From Cryptomeria japonica (taxonomy: Eukaryota > Streptophyta > Pinopsida > Cupressales > Cupressaceae), in assembly GCF_030272615.1 (NCBI RefSeq), contig NC_081407.1:143414897-143478896 (forward strand): a stretch of DNA of 64,000 nucleotides, written 5' to 3'. The notes under the pieces were generated by a model. The model was not told the DNA's origin. It made no database searches and saw only the letters and a program-made list of their open reading frames with translations. The translations under genes and the position numbers were made by a program. Of this stretch, positions 23,016 to 34,445 are shown one piece after another (positions within the stretch are counted from its first letter, which is position 1; each line of letters opens with the position of its first letter).

Positions 23016-24598
23016 TGGTGTAAGAGAACCCTTCTAAGGTCTTCCTCCATTTGGTTTTGTTGGGATTTTGCTTCTTTAAGAAGCCATGTAAATGTAATAA
23101 GAGCCAAGAGCTCATTGGTCTTGTTTAGGTCCTAGTTTAGGTCCTAGGTTCACAAGTCTAGGTTGAGTTTTCTTGTGGGGTAGAGAGTATGTCTGCCCAT
23201 TAATGAGTTTGGGGTCCTTTTAGCATGGTTGTGTCCATAGGATAGCCCAATGTAGGCCTAAAAGTCAAGAAAAGCAACATTGCAAAAGTTGCAAAATATT
23301 GCATGACAACTTTTCAAAGTTGTCATCCAACTTTTTCACCTAATAGGTCATAACCTTAGCTTGGTGTTGGGAGCCCTAACCCCAGCACACACACCAAGGA
23401 AAATATATTATAAATTGGTGCAAACCCTAAAATGAGGGGTTGGATGTCAGATTGTATGGCCAAAGGGAAAAGACCTTGACTGTGACTGTGTTTTTGTTGT
23501 CAGTCGATACAAATGGAGCATTAAAAAGATTGAAAATGGATTTTTTTGCAAACTAAACTATGTTGAGAGTCTTGTATTATGTTTATACTTTCATTTTCAG
23601 CATTTAGGTTAGGTTTATTGTGCAGGTTTTGTGTGCTTTGTAAGTATTTTGTGAGTTACTCTTTCACTGTCCAGTTTTGGATTGTTTTGTGTAAATGGGT
23701 TGACAACTCCTATCCCCATTGTGGAAACACCATGAAACCATGGGGAATAGGAGTGTAGACCCTATATAGTATCTCAGAGGAAGAAGGGCCCTTGAAGATG
23801 CAGGAAAGCCTTTCAAAGACCCACTCCTAGGTGAGACTAGACTGTGCTTGGCTAGGAAGGGTTAAGGTTGCAGAGGTTCGTGAGAGCAAGGAAGGACAAG
23901 GAAGGAGGCACCCTTTGAAGGGGTTGTAGAGGGGTGTGTGGAGTATCATTGGTGAGAAGGAGGAGCTTCCACCAATCTAGAAAAGGTGATGAAGACAGCA
24001 AACCATCATTGTGACCCTGGCAGGCCTAAAAACCCTCATAAAATCCCTCAAAAACCCTTAAATTCACCTAGGGAAATGTATGGACACTTGGAGGCCCAAA
24101 ACTAGGAAAAAATTTAAGCCTTTTCCAAATGAATAGTAGTCCCTTTGGGAAGTTTCACAAGTTTGGGCATCATTTGCAAGAGGAAGTCCTAAAAGTCTGG
24201 AATGGAGGCCTAATTGGGGCACATTCCTTGTAGCCCTATTTTGTAGGAAAGAAGCAAAATAGTGAGATCGGTAACAAGTAGGAAGGTCAAAACCCCTTGG
24301 GGGCACATGAATGGATGGATACATATGTCAAAGACCTATCCTATCCTTGCTAGGACCTGAGAAGGTGTAGGAAGAGTTAAACCCTTATTAGCTTATGTGA
24401 GGGTTTTGAAGCTTGTGAGTAGGTGAGACCTTAGGAGAAGAATCACATGTTGTTGGTGGGTGGATTGGGCAAGGTCAGGGGATTCCACAAGCAAGGGAAG
24501 TCCTAGAGACCCTAGGGTGTGGTTGGAACACCTAGTGATCCAAGGAGAGGATCAAAGAGCATAGACTAGGCTAGTCTATCTCATTCCCATTACCATCA
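23016..24598 (+). repeat. 5' LTR of gypsy element D, TSD CTTTC
   Basis: Starts TGGTGTAAGAGAACCC and ends CCATTACCATCA, 1583 bp, preceded by CTTTC (23011-23015), which recurs after the 3' LTR at 40678-40682. It is homologous along its length to 39106-40677, roughly 93-95% by eye. The initiator tRNA-Met PBS follows. Complete LTR. Confidence 0.96.
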
Positions 24599-24614
24599 GA
24601 TTGGTATCAGAGCA
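24599..24614 (+). other. Primer binding site of gypsy D
   Basis: TTGGTATCAGAGC at 24601-24613, two bases after the LTR end, complementary to the 3' end of initiator tRNA-Met. Confidence 0.93.
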
Positions 24615-24638
24615 AGTTAAAGATTTGGTGGACCGTGC

Positions 24639-25661
24639 ATGTCTCTATATTCTGGTGAATTAGTAGGGGAGAACATAATGGTCACTAATGAAGAGCTGGC
24701 TAGGGAGGTTGAAGAACAAAAGGAGAAAAATAGACTCCTTGAAGATGCTATGAGTGAGATAAGGAACAAGCTGCAAGAAGTGGTTGATCAGAGAGCAAAA
24801 GAACTCTGAGGTGTGGACATTAGTGACAGATGCAAGAAAGCTATTGATCTAGATGACATCATACCTGAACCAGACCCCTTAATCAATGAAGAACCTTTTG
24901 TAAAGGCCATCAAGGCTTTGAATACAAAATCTTTTGAAGGATTGCCACATTTCAGTGAAAGAATGGATATTGACACTGTCATGGAATGGATTGAGGGTAT
25001 GGAGAACCACTTTGAGTGTGAAGGTGTGAAAAAAGCTAAAAAGGTTAAGGTTGCCAAATCAAGACTAATAGGAGCAGCCTTGACATGATGGAAGTACTTG
25101 CAAGAGGAGAGAATTAACATGGGGAAGCTACCTATTACAAACTGGAAGGCCACGGTGAGTAAGATCAAGGAGAACTACTTGCCAGAGGATTATGAAGTCC
25201 AACTTCATTAGAAGAGATAGAGATTGAAGCAGAAAGATCTTGATGTGGCCTCTTACATAGAGGAGTTTTAGAAGCTTTTTCTTAGATCCAAAGTCCAAGA
25301 GGAGGAATCTATCAAGGTGGCTAGATATCTAAGTGGGCTAAAGTGGAACATCCAAGAGGAGATAAGCCTATGGACTCCTACCACTATCCAAAAGTGTCAT
25401 CAACTTGCTGCTAAGGTGGAAGAGAGGAACAAAAGGAAGGGAGACTCCAACAATAGGGGTAGAGGCAAAGGTAGAGATCAAATGAATCACTGAGGTGGTT
25501 ACCAAAGCAAGGCAAGTGAGCAAAGGAATCAAGGAAAGTCCAAGTTGACTGAGCATAATAGTGAAAACACTCTTAGAGGAGGCCATTCTTGAGGAAGAGG
25601 TGCACAAGGGGGCCCAAATAGGAGCAGAGGTATTGGTAGGGGTAATTCCTACTTTGCAACC
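24639..25661 (+). pseudogene. Gypsy D Gag
   Basis: ATG at 24639, 41 bp after the LTR. N-terminal coiled coil (EELAREVEEQKEKNRLLEDA), then the capsid-like retrotransposon gag domain (VMEWIEGMENHFECEGV; KVAKSRLIGAALT, stop, WKYLQ), an RG-rich basic stretch and a zinc knuckle (CYNCGQLGHPAYRC, 25666-25707) at the join with protease. In-frame stops are visible at about 24808 (TGA), 25087 (TGA), 25208 and 25217 (TAG), 25268 (TAG), 25491 and 25588. Most are explained by C-to-T or G-to-A changes. Pseudogene. Confidence 0.9.
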
Positions 25662-28254
25662 ATGAAATGCTACAATTGTGGTCAATTGGGACACCCGGCC
25701 TATAGATGCCCTGACAAGCCTACCTCATCAAATGATGGAAAGAGGGTTGCTTATGCCCATGAAGACACATCAAATAGAAAAACACTTGAGGTGGACCATA
25801 TTGAATTAGAGATTGGAGAAAATCTGATGTTCAATAGAGTCTTGATAAGACAGTCGGTTAAGGATGAACCTGAGCATAGGAAAGCATTGTTTAGGGCGAG
25901 ATGTAAAATCCTTGGTAAGGTTTGCGAGGTGATAGTTGATTCAGGGTCAACTAATAACATCATATCTGATGAGGCAGCCAAGAAGTTTAAACTCACACAT
26001 ATACCCCACACTAGCCCTTACAAGGTGACATGGTTGAATCAAGGACAGAGTGTGCTTGTCAATGAACAGACTTGGGTAGAGTTCTCTATTGGAGGATACA
26101 AGGATAAGATCCTTTGTGATATGTTACCCATGGATGCTTGTCATTTTCTGCTAGGTAGACCCTGGAAATTTGATAGGAAGATGATCTATGATGGAGAAGA
26201 GAACTCCATTTCCTTCAAGACGGACAACAGAACCTATAAGATTCAGTCTCTGATAGAGAATGATGAGGGAGCCTCAAGAACACCTAGTCTCTTACTTAAT
26301 TCTAGTAAAGAGTTCTTACACCTACTGCATGAAGAGGATATAGTGGGATGTGCCATCTTTGTGAAGCCAAAGGAGGAGGAAGATAAGTTGCAGATAGAGG
26401 TAACCAAGGAGATAAAACAAATGTTGCAAGAATATAAAGACATAGTGAGTGATGGAGCACCTGCAACACTTCCACCAAGAAGGTCTATAAGCCATCAAAT
26501 AGACTTTGTCCCCAGTGCATCCCTGCCCAATAAAATAGCATATAAGCTCACACTTGATCAAAACAAGGAGGTGGCAAGGTAAGTGTAGGAGTTGTTGGAT
26601 CAAGGACTGATCAATAAGAGCATCAGCCCATGTGCAGTCTCGGTAGTACTAGCAACAAAGAATAGAGGCAAGTGGAGAATTTTCACCGATTCAAGGGCAA
26701 TCAATAGGATCACCATAAGGTTCAGATTTCCTATTCCTAGAATAGAGGATTTGATGGACTATTTAGGAGGTACCATTTATTTTACTAAGTTGGACCTTAA
26801 AAGTGGTTATCATCAAATTAGGATTAAGGAGGGTGATGAGTGGAAGACCGCTTTTAAGACCATAGAAGGGTTGTATGAATGGCTTGTGATGCCATTTGGA
26901 CTTACCAATTCCCCAATCATCTTCATGAGGTTGATGAATGAGGTGTTGAAGGACTTCATAGGTAGATTTGTGGTGGTGTACTTAGATGACATACTCATCT
27001 ATAGCATAACCAAAGAGGAGCACCTAGAACATTTGAGGTTAGTCCTAGAGAGGTTGCATGAAGAGAAGTTGGAAATCAACTTAGAGAAGTGTGACTTTTT
27101 GAAGAAAGAGTTAGTCTACTTGGGGTTTGTGGTGTCTAAGGGAACCTTGAAGATGGATCCAAGCAAAGTGGAGGCAATCTTGAATTGGCCTACCCCTAAA
27201 ACAGGAACTGAAGTTAGGAGTTTCCATGGTATAGCCCAATTCTATAGAAAGTTTGTGAGGAACTTCAATGGCATATGTGCACCAGTACTTGACACCATAA
27301 AAGGAGGCCTTAAAACTAAGTTCAAATGGACTGAACAAGATGATGAAGCATTCCAATTATTGAAGCAAGAAGTAGCCACAAAACCCATCCTACTCTTACC
27401 TACTTTTGACAAGCTATTCACATTGGAATGTGATGCAAGCGGTATTGTAGTAGGGGGTGTATTGAGTCAAGAGGGAAGGCCTATGGCATTTTTCAGCATT
27501 TTTCAATGAGAAGCTTAGTGAGGAAAAGAAGAGGTATTTAGCATATGATCTAGAGTTGTATGCACTAGTTCAGTGTCTCAAGAAGTGGAGGCATTACGTA
27601 CTCCCAAAAGAATTTGTGGTGTTCATAGATAACCAAGCTTTGAGTTACATTAACACTCAAGAGAAGCTTAGAAATAGACATTTGAAGTGGATGGAGTACC
27701 TCCAATCCTTTACCTTTACCATCAAGCATAAAAAGGGGCATCTTAACAAGGTGGCAGATGCTTTAAGCCAGAAGTTGTTGACTGTCTAAGAATTACAATT
27801 GTAGAGCATAGGGATAGAAGGTTTCAAGGATCTCTATGAAGAAGATGAGGACTTATCATCAACCTACAAGGTTTGCAAGAATTTTAAGAATCATTTTCAT
27901 GGTGAGTATGCAGATTACACTCTACAAAATGGTCTCTTGTTCAAAGGCAATCAGTTATGTGTGCCTAGAGGATCCATGAGAGAAAATCTCATACAAGAGA
28001 AACACAATGGAAGTCTAAGTGGACACTTTGGAATCAATAAAAATTTGGATCTAGTATAGAGGTACTACTATTGGCCTAGGTTGCCAAGGGATGTGAGAAG
28101 GTATGTGGAGCAATATGGTGTGTGTCAAAGGTCAAAAGGAGGATCAAGCAATGCAGGCCTCTATCAGCCATTACCGGTCCCAAATGGGCCTTGGGAGTGT
28201 GTGAGCATGGAATTTGTGGTAGGACTCCCCAAGACAAAGACAGGTATGGATAGC
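25662..28254 (+). pseudogene. Gypsy D Pol part 1: protease, RT, RNase H, integrase zinc finger
   Basis: Zinc knuckle CYNCGQLGHPAYRC, aspartic protease VIVDSGSTNNIIS (25930-25970) with flap-region LLGRPWKFDRK, then RT with YFTKLDLKSGYHQI, MPFGLTNSP and catalytic VVVYLDDILIYS (26967-27002). RNase H begins at FTLECDASG; its reading frame breaks near 27495 at a 10 bp tandem duplication of CATTTTTCAG and continues at 27520-27789. The integrase zinc-binding region (HNGSLSGHFG ... CQRSK) has lost one cysteine. Stops at 26580-26588 and near 27789. Pol is cut at 28254 within the integrase core by CACTA element G and resumes at 38054. Confidence 0.95.
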
Positions 28255-28257
28255 ATC

Positions 28258-28580
28258 CACTAGTACATTCGAGTCAAGATTTCAACGGCAAATAGTCAGA
28301 ATTCCGACCAAATTTCATCGCACTACCGACAAAAAAAGCCATTGAAAACTTTGTGTCAGAAGTTCTGACTATCCTTGTGCTCGTCGCAATTCCGACATCA
28401 CCTCCAACCTTTCCGACGGCCACCATGGATGCTCATTCCCCAAAAGAATACCATCGCGATCTCGGGCTATCATCAGAATTTTGACTCCAAAGTATAAAAT
28501 TTCGACAAAGGAGTACCGTCTGATGCACAACATCCTTGTCAGGCATTTCATTAGTTGTCATTGGAATTCTGACAGCGAGA
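28258..28580 (+). repeat. CACTA left terminal and subterminal repeat region
   Basis: CACTA terminus followed by many short direct and inverted copies of a motif related to AATTCCGAC, TTCTGAC and TTTCGAC (for example near 28300, 28350, 28392, 28415, 28480, 28500, 28565). In this superfamily such subterminal motifs bind the element's TNPA-like protein. The DRM inverted repeat begins directly at its inner edge. Confidence 0.85.
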
Positions 28581-29688
28581 GATGATGTGGGTCAAACAAC
28601 TTTGCTGTCGGTGAATGAAAGCATTGAACAAGTTCTATTTTTAAAAATTGCATTAAACATTTTAATTTATTTGATTCAATGTTATTTACAAAAAAAATTA
28701 TCAATGATGTTTCCTTTCTCCAAGAATTGTCTAGGATCTTTCCATCAGATAATATGTAACATCGAATGACTAAATTTTTTCTTTACAAATGCTTATTTAA
28801 TTTAATTATTATTTGAGCATGAACTAAAATTTATATCTGTACGAAAGTAGAACATACAAGTTGAAGAGTCATGTGCAAGCAAATTTCCTAAAAGAAAGCA
28901 AGCAGACATTATCTTGAATGATATAGAAACAAGCTCATCAGCTGCATAGAAGAGAGCAATTGGAGAAAAGAAGAGGAAAGTGTTAAAGGGTGATAAATAG
29001 ATAGAGAGGATGCAATACAAACAAACAATGTCTAGAGTGTCTGATGTGACGTCTCTAATTTATATCCGAAGGAACTAACTGGTTTTGGAGTTCCTACAAA
29101 ACCTATTGGGCCACGCTTTGGAGGAAATCAATGTGTTCATGCAAGGAGCACCTTTTTTCTATTATGAGAATGATAGTTTTGCACCGAAGGATATTTGGAA
29201 GTCAATATACAAAAATTTCTATAGTGTGGAACAAGAGTTGGCGGACTCGAAGTATAATTGTCAGCTTTCAGAAGACCAAGAGGTTATGTACACAATCTCT
29301 CAATAGAAGAGCAATTTCAAGAATTACCTCTCCCCCCCATGACTATTCAAGAAGAACTTCCTCAAACAAAGGACTATTGGCCTCCATGGGCTCAAAGAAA
29401 AAAATTGAAGCATAGACTCTAGACGATGTGGTGGTGTCCTTCGTGAAGAACTCTACACTATAATTGAAAATTCATGAGGGAAACTGCAAGATAGTGAAGA
29501 GAAATAAAATCTTGAAAAGTGGGAAGAATGGATCTTGGTTTGGGTGGGGCCAAGTCAGGTGGCTCCTCTAGAGGTTGACAAGATAGAAATCATATTAGGA
29601 TTTGAAAAAGATAACACTCGTGGAACTTCATGTGCGAGTGATCGATTGCGGTGTTTGGGTAATGCATTCCAAATAGATACAGTTGCAT
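28581..29688 (+). pseudogene. DRM-type DNA methyltransferase fragment, left arm of inverted repeat
   Basis: Sense-strand fragment of a plant DRM (domains rearranged methyltransferase), the de novo enzyme of RNA-directed DNA methylation. Motifs in order: GFGVPTK (29081-29101), GAPFFYYEN with APKDIW after it (29145-29198), DSKYNC (29244-29261), PPMTIQEELPQTKDYWPPW (29333-29390), LVWVG followed by QVAPL (29535-29568), DNTRG and LGNAFQIDTVA (29655-29687). These match the first half of the rearranged methyltransferase domain. The catalytic Pro-Cys motif, which lies further on in DRM, is absent. Frameshifts near 29130 and later, plus stops, exclude an active enzyme. 28581-29060 is probably linker or intron sequence of the same gene. 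Confidence 0.88.
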
Positions 29689-29732
29689 GCCATAAGGATA
29701 AAAGTCTTTAATCAAGACATTACCCATTTGGA
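29689..29732. other. Loop of the DRM inverted repeat (44 bp)
   Basis: Unpaired centre between the two arms. Read on the minus strand it continues the DRM homology beyond the right arm (GNVLIKDFYPYGM, matching the DRM block after DTVA). The loop is therefore the tail of one original captured copy and the left arm is an inverted partial duplicate. Confidence 0.85.
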
Positions 29733-30842
29733 ATGCAACTGTATCTATTTGGAATGCATTACCCAAACACCACAATTGATTACTCGCACACGAAGTTCCG
29801 CGAGTGTGATCTTTTTCAAATCCTAATATGATTTCTATCTCGTCAACTTCTAGAGGAGCCACCTGACTTGGCCCCACCCAAACCAAGATTCATTCTTCCC
29901 ACTATTCAAGATTGTATTTCTCTTCACTATCTTGCAGTTTCCCTCATGAATTTTCAATTATAGTGTAGAGTTCTTCATGAAGGACACCACCACATCGTCT
30001 AGAGTCTATGCTTTAATTTTTTTCTTTGATCCCATGGAGGCCAATAGTCCTCTGTTTGAGGAAGTGCTTCTTGAATAGTCATGGGGGGGAGAGGTAATTC
30101 TTGAAATCGCTCTTCTATTGGGAGATTGTGTACATAACCTCTTGGTCTTCTAAAAGCTGACAATTATACTTCGAGTCCGCCAACTCTTGTTCCACTCTAT
30201 AGAAATTTTTGGATATTGACTTCCAAATATCCCTCGGTGCAAAAGTATCATTCTCATAATAGAAAAAAGGTGCTCCTTGCATGAACACATTGATTTCCTC
30301 CAAGCGTGGCCCAATAGGTTTCGCAGGAACTCCAAAACCAGTTAGTCCCTCCGGACATAATTAGAGATGTCACATTAGACACTCCAGACATTGTTTGTTT
30401 GTATTGCATACTATCTATCTATTTATCACCCTTAAACACTTTCCTCCGCCATTCTCCAATTGCTCTATTCTAAGCAGCTGATGAGCTTGTTTCAATGTCA
30501 TTCAAGATAATGCGTACTTGCTTTCTTTTAGGAAATTTGCTTGCACAATACTCTTCAACTTGTATGTTCTACTTCCATACAGATATAAATTTTAATTCAC
30601 GCTAAGATAATAATTAAATAAAATAAGCATTTGTAATGAAAATATTTAATCATTCGATGTTACATATTATCTGATGGAAAGATCCTAGACAATTCTTGGA
30701 GAAAGGAAACATCATTGATAATCATTTTTTTGCAAATAACACTGAATCAAATAAATTAAAAATGTTTCATGTAATTTTTAAAAGTAGAACTTGTTCAATG
30801 CTTTCATGCACCGACGACAAAGTCATCTAACCCACACCATTA
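29733..30842 (-). pseudogene. DRM-type DNA methyltransferase fragment, right arm of inverted repeat
   Basis: Reverse complement of the left arm along its whole length, about 90-95% identical by eye, with small indels. The minus strand reads the same motifs: INVFMQGAPFFYYEN (about 30300-30255), APRDIWKSI, LADSKYNC, then LVWVGPSQVAPLEVDEIEI and DHTRG (29880-29790) and LGNAFQIDTVA into the loop. The longest open piece is 98 codons (29886-29590), crossing the loop. Sense strands of both arms point toward the loop, so a transcript through the region forms a near-perfect stem of about 1.1 kb. Confidence 0.9.
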
Positions 30843-31419
30843 TGCATAATAGAACAAATCAATATAATAGGCTATTATAAAGAATATATACAAAAATATG
30901 AAAGAACATTAAATTACCATTACAAACCCATAAACCATTAAATAGTGAAAATATATATAAATTTGTAAATGTCTCCCTATAAACACCACAACCATAACCA
31001 AAACAAAAAAAATTCTTACCCGTAAAAACTTAGTTGGTGAGTTGCAAGTCTACAGCATCTCTCAGATGATCAAACTGTTTCTTAATTTTGTTCTTTTGGT
31101 TAGTCAATGGATTTAGTTGCATGTTCAAGTTTTCTATTTGAATCATTTTGTTTCCCTATATTTGAGACATAATAAAATTCTTGTGAGTAGGAAATTGATT
31201 CAAGAGTTACATGTGAAGAATTTGGCAAAGTAAATGATGACAATCAAACTCAAATTTTATTTGTCTTGATTAAAGACTTTTATCCTGATGGCATTAAATT
31301 AAAGTTCTTTCTCTATTTTTTGGTGATCTCTGGAGCAGAGGTTGCTTTGCATCGACCTGGGATACATTTAACTTGTGTTGTATCTGCGGAAATATGTATC
31401 CTAGGATGATGTAATGCAA
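30843..31419. other. CACTA G interior, no gene recognised
   Basis: AT-rich sequence immediately beyond the right DRM arm. No ORF above background and no recognisable repeat. Confidence 0.5.
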
Positions 31420-32008
31420 CCTCTACTCCACCAATACCCGATAGAAGAGAAAGTACTTTAATTTAAAGCCATCATGATAAAATGCTTTCAAGACATATAT
31501 TAGGTATAAAAGGAAGCCTACCCTATCATTTGAAGGGGTTTACCTACAATTCAAGTGATCTCTTAATTATAAAATCAATTCAATTCCAAGTGAACATGCA
31601 ATCAAGCATTCATCAAGAATTGAAGGAGAAATCAAGTTAATAAAGATATTTAATAAAGATATCATCTTTTAAATTAAGAAATGGGCAGGAGATCAAGAAT
31701 ACAAACCTTCCATATTGCACACTTCAAAGTATATTAAAATCAATTTAAAGTGTATTCATTTAGGGACCTTTCATAAAATATTCTCAACTTACATATCATA
31801 AAAGGATCTGCTCCACCAATACCAGATAGAAGAGAAAGTACTTTAATTTAAAGCCATCAGGATAAAATGCTTTCAAGACATATATAAGGTATAAAAGGAA
31901 GCCTACCTTGTCATTTGAAGGGGTCTACCTATAATTCAAGTGATCTCTTAGTTATAAAATCAATTCAATTCCAAGTGAACATGTAATCAAGCATTGAAGG
32001 AGAATTCA
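31420..32008 (+). repeat. Direct repeat of ~200 bp inside CACTA G
   Basis: Two copies, about 31420-31632 and 31803-32008, both beginning CTCCACCAATACC and containing AGAGAAAGTACTTTAATTTA and AAGGAAGCCTACC, roughly 93% identical by eye and separated by about 170 bp. No TG/CA ends or TSD were found, so this is a tandem or segmental duplication rather than an LTR pair. No coding evidence. Confidence 0.8.
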
Positions 32009-32449
32009 AGTTGGTGCAGGTGAATTTGGAAGACAAAAGGACTCAATGAAGCCATTAAAGACTTTTGAAGGTCTTAGAAGTGAAGAGCCAATCAATTATG
32101 ATGTCTTAAGGGGGCAGCCTTAAACAATACGCACTAAGCTTTGACTACTTAGGTGTGTTGTGGGCCCATTCCTTCCGTTGACGTCCCTTCCCATTTGTTT
32201 TCGTTAAAAAGACAAGCACCGTTAGCATTTGAATTCAAACAGTGTTCTTGCATTTGACTGCATAGAACAAAGCAAATGGCATAAGAAACTCTCATCTACC
32301 TCGCAGCTGTCATAGAATACCTCCCCGAGGAGATATTCTCATGTCCTTTCCTGCTTTATGTTGTCGATGAAATACATAAGCGTCCTCACAATGCAGTCAA
32401 TGCAACAAATAGATTTCCATTTTGATCAGTTTTATTTGCCAACGTACTC

Positions 32450-32660
32450 TCTACCTATGCCAAAATGGGAGCTTTGGAATAGAGTATGGGCTTCCATCAA
32501 AGTAGAAGGTAAGGGCAATTAATATCAAATGCTTACGGTTGGAAAGGCTCTATTTGACATGTTTGGAAAATGTGGAAGTATAGACATGAAAGCGCATGAA
32601 CTGTTTAGTGAGATGCATCAAAGAAACACGATCTAATGGAATGCTATGTTGACACAGCAA
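32450..32660 (+). pseudogene. Captured PPR-protein gene fragment
   Basis: The plus strand reads GKALFDMFGKCGSIDMKAHE then LFSEMHQRNTI, a TAA codon and WNAML (about 32541-32655). This is the signature spacing of one plant PLS-type pentatricopeptide repeat (consensus like ALVDMYAKCGS and F-M-RN-VSWNAM). A preceding piece in another frame reads AKMGALE (near 32459), as in the repeat before it. The fragment is short, frameshifted and has no start. It lies inside CACTA element G, so it is best read as transduplicated host exon sequence. Confidence 0.72.
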
Positions 32661-34445
32661 GTGTGGTATTTGTCTTTTCGATATGTTGTGGATAATATTA
32701 ATCAAATATGGAATTTTTTTGATGCTATATACACTATGTTTTGGATTGAATTTAGGTAAGTGAAGAGGTAATGGAAGAATAAACGATGTACACAAAGGAA
32801 GAAGAGTGAAATAGGTGGTTTGGGATGGAGGTTACAAGTATATATATATGGATAATTTGTTGTCTATAAAGAGGCAAATAAGCTATCACAACTTCAACAT
32901 GAATGAATGCCTCATCTACAGAAGCAAAAGGTACCTCTAATGGTTTCAAAATTTGACAAAATAGTTATGATATACCAAATAATCAAGTGGAATATCCTTT
33001 AGGTAACTAATATTATCTTCAAACTATTTATTTTGATTTTCATCATATCCTTTCCATGTGCATTTCCCTTGGTTTTAGTCCCATTTTTTCTTTATTTTAT
33101 TCAAAACAAAATTTATAGATGCCTCTACTTGTCTCACCACTCATTAATTGTTTGGGATTTTCATTCCATTCACCAAGGTTGGCATCTATTCTAAGACTTT
33201 GTGTCATGGCCAAGCTAAATGATTTGCCTCTAGTTTCTCTCCAATCTAGTCACCTAGTAGCATGTGAAATCTATCTCTTCCTAATTATTATTCTCTTCAT
33301 CTTGTTAATGACCATTTCATTAATGAATCCTTCCTCATAATTTTGGATAAGTGAGACAATTTTAGCTCAAGGAATCTTTTCAATCCTCTTTCAAGATTCT
33401 TTCCCAAGTAATAATCTTGCATATTGGAAAATAAATTACGCTTCTATTTTTCCAAGCTACTCTTCCTTATAATGTTTAGATTTATTCTAAAGTTCTCATT
33501 GTGACTCATGTTTACTACTCTTCCTATTAGTCTCATTCCAATATCTCCTACAAAAATATGGAATGATTACATTTATATTTTATTTGTGTCTCCTAAATAT
33601 CCACAAAATTTGGAACAATAATACAATTTTTTAATAATATTTAATTGTAAAAGAAAGGATTAAAATGGAACTAAACACTCTAAATAAATTAATTAGGGTT
33701 AAAGGGATAAACTAGGATCAATTCATGAAGGCAAGATCTATTATCACAAAAATTAATAGATTCATGCAAGAAAAGAAATATTAAATCCAGAGATAAAATT
33801 CTTGAAAAATTTAGCTAGCTAAAAGCGAAAGAATGCGGTCAAGCTCTCATTTTCGCATAGACTGGCAAAGGTTGTAGAGGAGAAATCACTATTGAACTTA
33901 CCCCTATCTCATATAACCCTATGTTGAGACCTCGCTCAGTAGGATTCCATCTAATCATACATCCATCTTCTTACAGTCTAGGCCTTATAATAGATTTTAT
34001 TAACACTTCACCTTTTGCCCTTTTTTCAATTCAAGTTAGTTTAGGACAAAAAGCATCATGAGATTGAAATATCAGATGATCAAGTTCCAGCTATTCAAGC
34101 ATTTGACAATTCAACATAAGTCCCCTTGTGATACCAGTAATCACATCAACCAACTATGTTTATCCACACGTCGTGACCCGACATACCATAACCTTGGAGT
34201 TGTCTCAAGTGATTGTTAAGAAAATCTCCAACATTTGAGTAACTTTGTTCAAGAGAGGATAAGATACTTTTGGGTATTTTATTCTACGTTTACATGTGCA
34301 TAAAAAAGACATCAACGCCTCCCACTTGTCAATGGATAAGCTAAATTTGCTCTATAATGAATGGTTTATAAGGCACACCACTTGATGAAGGTTTTGCAAA
34401 TGGGGTGGCAAGTTGAATGGGTTTGATCTTGGGACAATCTACATG
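32661..34445. other. CACTA G interior, no gene recognised
   Basis: AT-rich DNA with only short ORFs on both strands, none with a domain I recognise (the longest run about 70 codons, hydrophobic and low complexity). It may hold further captured or decayed sequence. Confidence 0.45.

Noticed and set aside
28581-30842. The inverted repeat as a foldback transposon of its own, or as an assembly palindrome.
   Set aside because: It has no TSD or terminal motifs of its own, the arms differ by scattered substitutions and indels (not a collapsed or mirrored assembly artefact), and its content is DRM coding sequence.
28581-30842. A functional DRM enzyme encoded by the element.
   Set aside because: The fragment stops before the catalytic cysteine motif and both arms have frameshifts and stops.
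32292-32340. Possible histone H2A fragment: YLAAVIEYLPEEI resembles the H2A block YLAAVLEYLAAE.
   Set aside because: The match is only 13 residues and is not supported by the H2A sequence that should follow in any frame. Left unclaimed; a BLASTX of 32200-32450 would settle it.
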